Source of the DNA: UBA1413 sp964395045
GTDB lineage: Bacteria; Bacteroidota; Bacteroidia; Bacteroidales; Prolixibacteraceae
Assembly: GCA_964395045.1 (NCBI GenBank)
Contig: CAYNBE010000083.1
Span: 1 to 14,123 of the forward strand
Length of the DNA: 14,123 nt
Direction of reading: 5' to 3'
The position numbers and the translations under genes were made by a program. Under the pieces are notes generated by a model, which was given only the letters and a program-made list of their open reading frames with translations, did not search any database and was not told the origin of the DNA. Positions 8,034 to 14,123 of this stretch are shown here, piece by piece. Numbering within the stretch: the first letter of the stretch is position 1; each line of letters starts with the position of its first letter.

Positions 8034-8847
8034 TTTTATCGGGATGGGAACCCATCCTTGTGTTTCTGTCAAGCCGGTTGATGGCTTCCATGTCTTCATC
8101 CGATAATTCAAAGTCGAAAACATTGGCGTTTGATACAATCCTGTCGGCGTGGACCGATTTCGGAATGGTCACGATCTTTTTTTGCAACTCCCAGCGGAGG
8201 GTGATTTGAACGGGGCTCTTACCATACTTTTCCGATAACTCGGAGAGAAGGGGAATTTCAATGACTTTTCCCTTCATGATCGGGCTCCATGCTTCCATCT
8301 GAATCCCGTTTAGCCTACAGAATTCCTGAAGTTCAGGCTGTTGCAGATATGGATGGAATTCAACCTGGTTTACCATGGGAAGGGTGGAGCAATGAGGGAT
8401 CAAATCGTTTAGATGATGAATCAGAAAATTGCTCACACCGATTGCCTTCACACCCCCTTTAGAATAGATCTCTTCCATGGCTTTCCATGTTTCTGCGGAA
8501 AGAGGGCCTTTGGGCCAGTGGATCAGGTAGAGATCAATATAGTCGGTCCCCAGCTTGTCGATGCTTTCATGAAATGCATCGAACGTGGTGTGATACCCCT
8601 GGTCCGAATTCCAAATCTTTGAAGTGATAAAAATTTCTTTCCGGGGGATACCGCTTCTTCTGACGGCATTGCCGACACCCCTTTCATTCCCGTAAACTGC
8701 AGCGGTATCAATGTGCCTGTAGCCTGTTTCAAGTGCAACCCGGACGGCATCCTCCACCTCATGGCCTTCTTTGCTCAGGAATACTCCCAGGCCGAATAAA
8801 GGCATCTCAGTTCCGTTTCTGAGTTTAACTGTAGATTGTATGTTCAT
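8023..8847 (-). CDS. aldo/keto reductase
   Basis: This 274-residue cytoplasmic NADPH-dependent oxidoreductase reduces aldehydes or ketones. The catalytic tetrad is intact: Asp47 and Tyr52 in GYRHIDTAAVYGNE (42-55), Lys77 in ITSKIWN (74-80) and His110 in LYLIHWP (106-112). Further family blocks are GVKAIGVSNF (132-141), the substrate/cofactor stretch MVNQVEFHPYLQQ, and the NADPH-binding IPKSVHADRIVSN near the C-terminus. The size and motifs match the 2,5-diketo-D-gluconate reductase (DkgA/DkgB) type subgroup, but the substrate cannot be assigned. It converges on glmM with an 11-bp overlap of the coding 3' ends, and its 5' end faces the aspartate kinase gene across about 250 bp. Confidence 0.92.
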   Translation of the reverse strand: MNIQSTVKLRNGTEMPLFGLGVFLSKEGHEVEDAVRVALETGYRHIDTAAVYGNERGVGNAVRRSGIPRKEIFITSKIWNSDQGYHTTFDAFHESIDKLGTDYIDLYLIHWPKGPLSAETWKAMEEIYSKGGVKAIGVSNFLIHHLNDLIPHCSTLPMVNQVEFHPYLQQPELQEFCRLNGIQMEAWSPIMKGKVIEIPLLSELSEKYGKSPVQITLRWELQKKIVTIPKSVHADRIVSNANVFDFELSDEDMEAINRLDRNTRMGSHPDKITF

Positions 8848-9039
8848 CGGCTATAAAATTTTTAAAAGTTCGACATCCTAAAATACATTTTTTTTTAAAC
8901 AAAACACGGGTTCTATTAAAGGATATATGACGTGTGGTTTTCAACCTGAAAACAACCGTGGAACGAGTTTAATGTCAGCGCATAGCTGGCACCGGTCGTG
9001 GCCGGAGTGTTTTTCCCTTTGGATGATTCATCCGGGCCA

Positions 9040-9072
9040 TTGACATGATTCATCTGAAAAATCGTAGTTTTG
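9040..9072 (+). promoter_or_regulatory. promoter for aspartate kinase (lysC-type) transcription unit
   Basis: TAGTTTTG at 9065-9072 is an exact TAnnTTTG match, followed by CA as is usual in this phylum, and TTGAC begins at 9040, 22 nt upstream. The box ends 22 nt before the ATG, which leaves no room for a long leader or attenuator between promoter and gene. Confidence 0.5.
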
Positions 9073-9094
9073 CAGCATGTAGTAAAATGGAGCG

Positions 9095-10345
9095 ATGAAA
9101 GTATTCAAATTCGGAGGTGCTTCGATCAAAGATGCCGGTGGAGTCAGAAATGTGGCTTCGATCCTGTCAAAGAATAATGGTGAAATACTGGTTGTTGTGT
9201 CGGCTATGGGAAAAACCACCGACCTGCTGGAAACTCTGGTGCGTTCCTATTTCAACGGATGGGACGAAACATCTGCCATTTTTGGGCAATTCAGGGCATT
9301 TCATCTTTCCCTTGCCGGAGAGCTTTTCGGTTCTGTTGAAAATATTCCCGCCAGAATTCCCGAGATGATCGGAGAGCTTGAGAAAAGACTTCAGGTTCCC
9401 CTTTCTCTGCTTTACGATTTTGAATACGACCAGCTGATTTGTTACGGTGAACTCGTTTCTTCGCTGATCCTCAGTTGTTACTTAGAAAAGGCCGGCCTGT
9501 CGAACCGCTGGATTGACATTCGACCATGCCTCCGTACCGATGATAAATTCCGGGAAGCTTCGGTCAACTGGAAATGGACGGAGATGCTTGTAAGCAACAA
9601 CTTTCAGTTTAATTCCAACAGGCTGATTGTGACCCAGGGATTCATAGGATCCACAGTCACAAATCTGAGTACTTCGCTTGGACGAGAAGGTTCGGACTAT
9701 ACTGCAGCCATTCTGGCGAGCATGTTATCGGCCGAGAGTGTCACCATCTGGAAGGATGTCCCGGGGGTGTTGAATGCCGATCCGAGATTGTTCAGTGATA
9801 CCGTTCTATTAAAAGAACTCTCTTACAGGGAAGCTATTGAGATGACCTATTCCGGGGCCCAGGTCATTCATCCCAAAACAATGAAACCGCTGTACAACAA
9901 AAGTATACCCTTACTGGTCAGGTCGTTTTTGAATCCTGATTCTCCGGGAACTGTCATCCACCAGCCTGACCATCCCCTTGAACTGATCCCGGTGTATATC
10001 ACCCGCGGGAATCAGGTGCTTATTACGTTTTCACCCTATGATTTTTCATTTATCTCGTCCGACGATATTTCCAGGGTCTTTGCCCTGATGTCGGCAAAGG
10101 GATTGAAAGTGAACCTTATACAGAAGACAGCCATCGACCTGAATCTTTTAGTGGATGCTCCTGAACTGGGACTTGAAACCATGGTGCTTGATATGAGAAA
10201 AGAATATGAAGTGAAATACAACACAGGCCTGACCCTCATCACTATCCGCCATTACACTGCCGAATCGGTCGAAAAACTCACATCTGGCAGGAAAATCTAT
10301 ATTGAACAATACAGCCGGCTTACTGCAAAACTTGCAGTGGTTTAG
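9095..10345 (+). CDS. aspartate kinase
   Basis: Aspartate kinase makes beta-aspartyl phosphate, the first step to lysine, threonine, methionine and diaminopimelate. The 416-residue monofunctional enzyme carries KFGGAS (5-10), the catalytic-site YGELVSS (117-123), the ATP/aspartate loop GREGSDYT (196-203), WKDVPGVLNADPR (219-231) and GAQVIHPKTMKPL (254-266). Residues from about 300 onward form an ACT-type regulatory region, so end-product control is expected, though by which amino acid is not visible. No homoserine dehydrogenase domain is fused. It is somewhat shorter than E. coli LysC. The next gene is metF after 52 nt with no terminator seen between them, which hints that this copy serves methionine. 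Confidence 0.92.
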   Translation: MKVFKFGGASIKDAGGVRNVASILSKNNGEILVVVSAMGKTTDLLETLVRSYFNGWDETSAIFGQFRAFHLSLAGELFGSVENIPARIPEMIGELEKRLQVPLSLLYDFEYDQLICYGELVSSLILSCYLEKAGLSNRWIDIRPCLRTDDKFREASVNWKWTEMLVSNNFQFNSNRLIVTQGFIGSTVTNLSTSLGREGSDYTAAILASMLSAESVTIWKDVPGVLNADPRLFSDTVLLKELSYREAIEMTYSGAQVIHPKTMKPLYNKSIPLLVRSFLNPDSPGTVIHQPDHPLELIPVYITRGNQVLITFSPYDFSFISSDDISRVFALMSAKGLKVNLIQKTAIDLNLLVDAPELGLETMVLDMRKEYEVKYNTGLTLITIRHYTAESVEKLTSGRKIYIEQYSRLTAKLAVV

Positions 10346-10397
10346 TGAAAGAAATGAGGTTTAGAACTTTTTCTGAAAATTGATTCTTATTTTTATT

Positions 10398-11351
10398 ATG
10401 AAAGTGACAGAAATCATCGGGCAATCGGAAAAGAGTGTTTTTTCCTTTGAACTGCTGCCGCCACTGAAGGGGAACGATGCATCGAGGATTTACAAGACCA
10501 TTGAAACCCTCATTGGTTTTGACCCGAAATACATCAACATCACCACCCATCGTGATGAGATTGAGTTCAGGGAAAATCCCGATGGTACCATCCGGAAGAA
10601 AATCATTAGAAAGAGACCTGGAACTGTAGCAATTGCAGCTTCGATCCAGTATAAATACGGAATTCCGGTTGTCCCACACATCGTATGCGGAGGTTTTTCG
10701 AGGAGTGAGACTGAACATGTCCTGATCGACCTGAATTTTCTCGGCATCAACAATGTTTTGGCACTAAGGGGCGACGGACTGAAAGGCGAACAGGTTTTTC
10801 GTCCGGAGCCGGACGGAAACGTCCATGCAGTTGACCTGGTGGAGCAAATTTCGCAACTCAGAAAAGGGATATACCTTGATCCTGACCTGAAAAACACAAC
10901 CCCGCTTGATTTTTGCATCGGCGTGGCCGGATACCCTGAGAAACACAGCGAAGCCCCGAACCTTGAAACCGATCTTCTCTATCTGAAGAAAAAAGTGGAG
11001 GCAGGGGCTGAATATGTTGTCACACAGATGTTTTTCGACAATAGCCTCTATTTTGATTTTGTCGCGAAATGCCGGAATCTGGGGATTACCGTTCCGATTA
11101 TTCCCGGGATCAAGCCGATTGCCCTGCTGAATCAGCTTTACATCCTGCCGAAACTTTTCAGCATTCATTTACCGGGCGACCTGGTAAAGGCACTTACTTC
11201 CTGCAAAACCGACGACGATGCCCGTCAGGTAGGCACCGAATGGGCAATTTATCAGGCCAGGGAACTGGTGGCTGCCAACGTACCGGGATTACACATTTAT
11301 ACCTATGGCATTTCCGATAATGTCAGGGAAATCGTCAAAGCGGTGTTTTGA
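10398..11351 (+). CDS. metF: methylenetetrahydrofolate reductase
   Basis: MetF reduces 5,10-methylene-THF to 5-methyl-THF with an FAD cofactor, supplying the methyl group for methionine. The ATG at 10398 gives 317 residues; the frame also extends to a TTG at 10380, but that would add only a hydrophobic MILIFI run. Family features are FSFELLPP (15-22, Glu18 aligning with the catalytic Glu of E. coli MetF), VPHIVCGGF (92-100), LALRGDG (121-127), GVAGYPEKH (175-183), VVTQMFFD (207-214) and the C-terminal GLHIYTYG (297-304). The length is near that of bacterial MetF proteins. It probably shares a transcript with the preceding aspartate kinase and perhaps with the NusG-like gene 38 nt downstream. 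Confidence 0.93.
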   Translation: MKVTEIIGQSEKSVFSFELLPPLKGNDASRIYKTIETLIGFDPKYINITTHRDEIEFRENPDGTIRKKIIRKRPGTVAIAASIQYKYGIPVVPHIVCGGFSRSETEHVLIDLNFLGINNVLALRGDGLKGEQVFRPEPDGNVHAVDLVEQISQLRKGIYLDPDLKNTTPLDFCIGVAGYPEKHSEAPNLETDLLYLKKKVEAGAEYVVTQMFFDNSLYFDFVAKCRNLGITVPIIPGIKPIALLNQLYILPKLFSIHLPGDLVKALTSCKTDDDARQVGTEWAIYQARELVAANVPGLHIYTYGISDNVREIVKAVF

Positions 11352-11389
11352 GCTTCTGCCCGGAATGACATGAATGGCCATTTACCGGA

Positions 11390-11959
11390 ATGCAGAATAC
11401 TGAGATTATGGAAAACCTGGAAAATTCAATCCGCCAAAGATTGACCCCGGAGTTAAAAAACAAAAGATGGTATGCCTGCCGGACCCGTTCCAGAGCTGAG
11501 AAAAAGGTGGCCACTTATCTGGAAGAGAAAGGGATCGAATCGTGGGTTCCCCTGGTTCGTTCACTTCAGAAGTGGAGCGACAGGAAGAAATGGGTCGATA
11601 AACCATTGATTCCCGGATATTGTTTTGTAAGGATTTTTCCCAGACAATATCTGTCGGTGCTGCAAACCGATCACGTGGTCGGATTTGTGAAATTCGGGGG
11701 TATCATGGCTGCAATTGCCGACTCTCAGATCGATTTTATCAGAAGAATGCTGCGCCAGACAGAATTTCAGTGGGAAATCACGCATGAAAAACCCAAACCG
11801 GGGCAAAAGGTGGAAATAACCGCCGGTCCCTTTATCGGTATGGAAGCTGAACTTGTTAATTACAGGAATAGCCGGAAGATATGCGTTAGGATTGACCAGA
11901 TTGAAACTTCTTTTCTGTTGCAGCTTCCGTTGAGTGATATTGTCCCGTTACCTGATTGA
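11390..11959 (+). CDS. NusG-like transcription antiterminator (UpxY/RfaH-type paralogue)
   Basis: The 189-residue protein has a NusG N-terminal domain at about 25-121 (RWYACRTRSRAEKKVATYLE, then PLIPGYCFVR at 72-81) and a KOW domain at about 136-160 (KPGQKVEITAGPFIGMEAEL). This is the layout of specialised NusG paralogues such as Bacteroides UpxY, which bind RNA polymerase and allow read-through of specific operons. Housekeeping NusG is normally flanked by secE and rplK, which are absent here. UpxY genes usually head polysaccharide operons; this one is followed by a gene on the opposite strand, so its target must lie elsewhere. It begins 38 nt after metF. A start at Met7 (11408) is possible. 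Confidence 0.85.
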   Translation: MQNTEIMENLENSIRQRLTPELKNKRWYACRTRSRAEKKVATYLEEKGIESWVPLVRSLQKWSDRKKWVDKPLIPGYCFVRIFPRQYLSVLQTDHVVGFVKFGGIMAAIADSQIDFIRRMLRQTEFQWEITHEKPKPGQKVEITAGPFIGMEAELVNYRNSRKICVRIDQIETSFLLQLPLSDIVPLPD

Positions 11960-11995
11960 ATGATTGTAAATGACTGTTCTTCTGAAATGACCCTT

Positions 11996-12862
11996 CTATT
12001 TATTATTGACCTCAGAATGAACGGGTTCGACATGGATGGTAATTTCAAGGTTATTCAGTTTCTGGTTCAAGGCAACTTCAATTTCGTCACAGATCTGGTG
12101 TACCTCTTTTAGCTCCATGTTCTCAGGGAGTTCAAGATGGAGGTCGGCGAACCGGTAGTGTCCCGACTTTCTTGTTTTCAGGTTATGGAAAAGCAGCCTG
12201 CGTTCGCTGATTTCATCCCTTATAATTTTGTTCTCCTCATCTGAAAGAGAAGTGTCAAGCAGGGGATAAAAAGCATTCCGCAGAAGATCAAACGATTCTT
12301 TCAGGATCAGGATTGCCACGCTGATGGCGATAAGCGGATCAAGGAAATGTGCACCGGTGATCCAGATAAGCAGCAAGCCGGCTGCAACCCCGGCAGAAGT
12401 ATAAACGTCCGTTTTTAGGTGCAGTGCATCGGCTTCGAGTGGGATCGAGGCGGTTTCCCGGGCGACCTGATAAAGCCTGCGAGAAACAAAGAAATTGACC
12501 AATGCCGCCGCCGCCATTACTACCGTACCAATTCCCACCTGTTCCACCCCGGTCGGATTCAGGAGCTTGTGAATGGCTTCGTAGATGATCCATACGGCAG
12601 CAACAAAAATGAGTACCGCCTCAATAACCCCCGAAACATTTTCAATTTTCCCGTGACCGTAAGGATGTTTGGTGTCGGGAGGGGTATCGGATTTACTGAC
12701 TGAAAAGAATGCAATAATTGCTGCAAGCAAATCCATACCCGAATGGATCGCTTCAGAGATAATGCTCACTGAACCACTGATTTTTCCTGCAACAACCTTT
12801 AAGACAATCAGTAAGGAATTTGATATGATCGACAGCCTGGCTGTGCTGACTTTTTTATTCAT
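11996..12862 (-). CDS. cation diffusion facilitator (Zn/Fe/Mn-type metal exporter)
   Basis: CDF proteins export divalent metals from the cytoplasm by proton antiport. The 288-residue sequence has about six transmembrane helices in its first 195 residues, with the two HxxxD metal-site motifs at His40-Asp44 (HSGMD) and His148-Asp152 (HLKTD), the loop HPYGHGKIEN (66-75), and a cytoplasmic C-terminal dimerisation domain ending in TIHVEP (275-280). The His/Asp site is that of Zn- or Fe/Zn-transporting members; no long His-rich loop is present. It faces the NusG-like gene tail to tail with 36 bp between stops. The exact metal is not readable. Confidence 0.92.
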   Translation of the reverse strand: MNKKVSTARLSIISNSLLIVLKVVAGKISGSVSIISEAIHSGMDLLAAIIAFFSVSKSDTPPDTKHPYGHGKIENVSGVIEAVLIFVAAVWIIYEAIHKLLNPTGVEQVGIGTVVMAAAALVNFFVSRRLYQVARETASIPLEADALHLKTDVYTSAGVAAGLLLIWITGAHFLDPLIAISVAILILKESFDLLRNAFYPLLDTSLSDEENKIIRDEISERRLLFHNLKTRKSGHYRFADLHLELPENMELKEVHQICDEIEVALNQKLNNLEITIHVEPVHSEVNNK

Positions 12863-12965
12863 TCTGAAACCAGCCCGGTTTTAAGCCAGGCAAATATCGG
12901 GATATTTTTGAATCATGCAAAAGGATTAATTGTAAAGGGTAAAATAGCTTTTATTCTAAAAATAT

Positions 12966-12973
12966 TATCTTTG
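12966..12973 (+). promoter_or_regulatory. -7 promoter box for tRNA-Val
   Basis: TATCTTTG followed by CA is an exact match to the Bacteroidetes TAnnTTTG box. It ends 34 nt before the tRNA, leaving a short 5' leader for RNase P. The -33 element is not clear. Confidence 0.55.
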
Positions 12974-13007
12974 CATCCGCTTTCCTGAAAGCAAGATCAT
13001 TGAACAG

Positions 13008-13082
13008 GGGTTGTTAGCTCAGTCGGTTCAGAGCGCGTGCTTCACACGCACGAGGTCACTGGTTCGAATCCAGTACAGCCCA
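13008..13082 (+). tRNA. tRNA-Val, anticodon CAC
   Basis: The 75-nt sequence folds as a full cloverleaf. The acceptor stem pairs GGGTTGT with ACAGCCC (one G-U), the D stem GCTC with GAGC, the anticodon stem CGTGC with GCACG, and the T stem ACTGG with CCAGT around TTCGAAT. The seven-base loop TTCACAC puts CAC at positions 34-36, reading GUG (Val). The discriminator is A at 13082; the bases after it are CCG, so the CCA tail is not encoded and must be added after transcription. Confidence 0.96.
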
Positions 13083-13098
13083 CCGACGATAAAATCGC

Positions 13099-13113
13099 AA
13101 TTGATAATCAATT
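13099..13113. repeat. palindrome just downstream of tRNA-Val
   Basis: AATTGAT and ATCAATT flank a single A, 17 nt after the tRNA, followed by a T-rich tract at 13120-13133. It could take part in tRNA transcript termination, but a one-base centre makes a poor hairpin loop. It may be only a chance AT-rich palindrome. Confidence 0.3.
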
Positions 13114-13220
13114 AGTTGTGGTTTTGTTTTTTTATTGCATAAGATTTGCACAATTCCTATTTTTTTTATTGATTTTTTCCTTTACATGTTCACAGGAGAT
13201 GGCTTTAATCACGCCTACAA

Positions 13221-13342
13221 TCACTTACCACCTTCAAAAATGATCTTCTTATCCACCTTGTCATACCGGTCATCGTCAATAATAGTCTCCGTGGAAGCCT
13301 TCTGCGACACTTTTTCTACTTTTTTCAGGTTTGCAGCCAGAT
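13221..13342 (-). pseudogene. possible C-terminal remnant of an unrecognised protein
   Basis: Read on the minus strand, about 40 codons ending at a TGA (13221-13223) encode a charged segment: RYLAANLKKVEKVSQKAS followed by TETIIDDDRYDKVDKKIIF and EGGK. It looks like a genuine charged C-terminus rather than an antisense shadow. The region beyond 13342 is rhamnosidase remnant on the other strand, so the frame has no plausible upstream part here. I know no family for it. If real, it marks a deletion or rearrangement junction near 13340. Confidence 0.25.
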
Positions 13343-13751
13343 ACCTTGACGAAATGGTTGCAGGCCTGGGCCGACTGCATCTGCGATGACGGGGGAATGC
13401 CCCATACCGCCCCTAATCCATACAGCACCGGTGGAGGTCCGTACTGGTGCGGGTTCATCATCACCGCCTCTTGGAAGACTTTTTGAACTACGGGGATACC
13501 GCCATTATCCGCAAATTCCGGCAGGCATCACCTGGGCAAAAACATCAAAGGAAACACCCTACGGAAAACTGGCAGTCAACTGGAAAATCAGTGACAGTTA
13601 TCTTCAGACCTCTCTTGAAATCCCGGTCGGCATCAGAGCCCATTATATTCTCCCCGAAGGTATAGAAAGTTATACCCTGAACGGTAAGCTATATAAGGGT
13701 CGGGAGGTGTCAATTCAAAGCGGCCGTCATCACCTCTCAATTTCCCTGTAA
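13334..13751 (+). pseudogene. alpha-L-rhamnosidase (GH78-type) remnant: frameshifted and internally deleted
   Basis: Three frames must be joined to read it. The first (to 13483) gives a run including TKWLQAWADCICDDGGMPH and GGGPYWCGFIITASWKTF, the middle of a GH78 catalytic domain. A T5 run at 13480-13484 appears one T short; adding one continues as LNYGDTAIIRKF in the next frame. Around 13516-13520 the match jumps frames to PAGITWAKTSKETPYGKLAV, which starts the C-terminal beta-sandwich domain of bacterial rhamnosidases and runs to a TAA at 13749-13751. In intact enzymes several hundred residues separate these two parts, so a large internal deletion is inferred. The N-terminal domains and start are also absent. 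The protein cannot be functional. The family would release alpha-L-rhamnose from plant glycans. Confidence 0.75.
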
Positions 13752-13795
13752 GAATATCCATGGGAATTTACGGTTGTGGCTGCCATATATCCATT

Positions 13796-13828
13796 ATCCG
13801 GAATTTTGAACACAAATGCCGGATTTTT
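13796..13828 (+). terminator. intrinsic terminator after the rhamnosidase remnant
   Basis: ATCCGG (13796-13801) pairs with CCGGAT (13819-13824). After an A-G mismatch the stem continues with ATTT/AAAT, and a T-run (13824-13828) follows. It lies 44 nt after the pseudogene stop, so it is probably the surviving terminator of that gene. It would also insulate the downstream leader region. Confidence 0.55.
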
Positions 13829-13941
13829 CAAAAAAATGCCTTGTTCTTTGTTAAATCTTTATTTCTTTTTGCAAAAAAATTACAGTTTAACAAATTGCTC
13901 TGAAAACTATTCATTTATTTCGCAATAGTTAATAGAGAGAA

Positions 13942-14001
13942 ATGAAACATTCATTACATACCTGGTGTTGGTGGTCTTGTTCCTTTTCTGGTAAGAAGTG
14001 A
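13942..14001 (+). CDS. Trp-rich leader peptide 1 of a tryptophan attenuator
   Basis: The 19-codon frame MKHSLHTWCWWSCSFSGKK starts at an ATG after AGAGAGA and ends at TGA (13999-14001). Three TGG codons out of four positions (8, 10 and 11) are far above chance for a 19-residue frame and are the signature of ribosome-mediated tryptophan sensing. An intrinsic terminator begins about 30 nt after the stop. The last codons (GGT AAG AAG) are complementary to the terminator's 5' side. Stalling at the Trp codons leaves this arm free, while a ribosome reaching the stop covers it. A weak promoter candidate (TTG at 13895, TATTTCG at 13916) lies upstream. The regulated gene is outside the window; a trp gene is inferred. 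Confidence 0.75.
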   Translation: MKHSLHTWCWWSCSFSGKK

Positions 14002-14048
14002 TCGGGTATTGTTGAATTCAATGTATTGCAAAAGGGCCTGCTTCTTAC
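13991..14048 (+). promoter_or_regulatory. predicted antiterminator pairing of the trp attenuator
   Basis: GTAAGAAG (13991-13998) is a perfect complement of CTTCTTAC (14041-14048), extendable by two G-U pairs to 14039. The left arm is the end of leader peptide 1; the right arm overlaps the 5' side of the terminator hairpin. The two structures exclude each other, as an attenuator requires. Confidence 0.65.
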
Positions 14049-14065
14049 AAGATGCAGGCTTTTTT
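14030..14065 (+). terminator. attenuator terminator hairpin
   Basis: GCCTGC (14036-14041) pairs with GCAGGC (14054-14059), with an upper stem TCTT/AAGA across a mismatch, and six Ts follow (14060-14065). The AAAAGG just before the stem can pair with the T-run and lengthen it. It is placed between the two Trp-rich mini-ORFs. Confidence 0.8.
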
Positions 14066-14076
14066 AATTTTAAGAA

Positions 14077-14123
14077 ATGAAAATGAATAGAAATTACTGG
14101 TGGTGGCAAAACTCCTTCTCGCG
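14077..14123 (+). CDS. Trp-rich leader peptide 2 (cut by the window end)
   Basis: Starting 11 nt after the terminator T-run, the frame reads MKMNRNYWWWQNSFS and is still open at the last base. Three consecutive TGG codons occupy positions 8-10, and the first TGG is 21 nt after the ATG, exactly as in leader peptide 1. A second ATG at codon 3 is possible. The stop codon, any second terminator and the regulated gene lie beyond the window. The alternative that this is the N-terminus of a long protein is less likely, given the Trp triplet and the position directly after an attenuator. Confidence 0.65.
   Translation, partial: MKMNRNYWWWQNSFS

Noticed and set aside
8991..9016. A CCGG...CCGG repeat followed by Ts, considered as a terminator or kinase leader.
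   Set aside because: The stem is only 4 bp, no gene upstream on this strand needs it, and the kinase promoter lies after it.
13008..13082. tRNA 3' end as a phage or element attachment site.
   Set aside because: No second copy of the tRNA 3' sequence and no integrase are visible within the window.
13135..13389. An 84-codon plus-strand frame after tRNA-Val.
   Set aside because: Its start is in T-rich noncoding DNA and its end is out of frame with the clear rhamnosidase match in the same bases.
13276..13464. A 62-codon minus-strand frame.
   Set aside because: It is antisense to the rhamnosidase remnant, and its Pro/Gly-rich start mirrors the rhamnosidase GGGPYW region.
13847..13925. Promoter for the Trp leader region.
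   Set aside because: Candidates (TTG at 13895 with TATTTCG at 13916; TTTG at 13847) each deviate from TAnnTTTG, so none is listed as its own feature.
1..14123. CRISPR arrays, insertion sequences, phage genes or toxin-antitoxin pairs.
   Set aside because: No regularly spaced repeats, transposase, integrase or toxin-like frames were found on either strand.

Overview
The window looks like chromosome of a Bacteroidetes (probably Bacteroidales-like) bacterium. The evidence is: several TAnnTTTG-type -7 promoter boxes (9065, 6604, 12966, 2602 on the minus strand), an ECF sigma factor paired with a small membrane protein, a UpxY/NusG-like antiterminator, a GlmM of the Bacteroidetes type, a pseudouridine synthase with a long basic N-terminal extension, and glycan-degrading enzymes (GH26, SGNH acetylesterase, GH78 remnant). 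No species can be named from the sequence alone. Most of the window is ordinary housekeeping sequence; the unusual part is the last 900 bases.

Layout. 1-467: AT-rich noncoding sequence with one clean hairpin. 468-2576 (minus): a secreted SGNH/sialate-O-acetylesterase-type protein followed 9 nt later by the monofunctional peptidoglycan glycosyltransferase mtgA. 2846-3964 (plus, divergent): a GH26 beta-mannanase-like lipoprotein; with the esterase it suggests use of an acetylated glycan such as acetyl-mannan. 3965-4227: an intergenic gap with a possible 43-residue minus-strand reading frame. 4228-5334: an RluB-family pseudouridine synthase. 5385-6528: an ECF sigma factor and a four-helix membrane protein, 4 nt apart. 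6633-8033: glmM, whose 3' end overlaps the convergent aldo/keto reductase (8023-8847) by 11 bp. 9095-11959: aspartate kinase, metF and a NusG-like protein in one direction with short gaps; the first two both feed methionine synthesis. 11996-12862 (minus): a CDF metal exporter. 13008-13082: tRNA-Val(CAC).

Downstream of the tRNA lies a small graveyard. A possible minus-strand C-terminal fragment (13221-13342) abuts a wrecked alpha-L-rhamnosidase gene (13334-13751) that has lost a T in a homopolymer run and, apparently, most of its catalytic domain, yet keeps its own terminator hairpin.

The last 180 bases hold the most interesting signal: two Trp-codon-rich mini-ORFs in tandem. The first (13942-14001) contains Trp-Cys-Trp-Trp and is followed by an intrinsic terminator, whose 5' arm can instead pair with the last codons of the mini-ORF. 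The second starts 11 nt after the terminator T-run, has three Trp codons in a row, and places its first Trp codon at the same distance from the ATG. The window ends inside it. This looks like a tandem, ribosome-mediated tryptophan attenuator, presumably ahead of a trp biosynthesis or transport operon outside the window.
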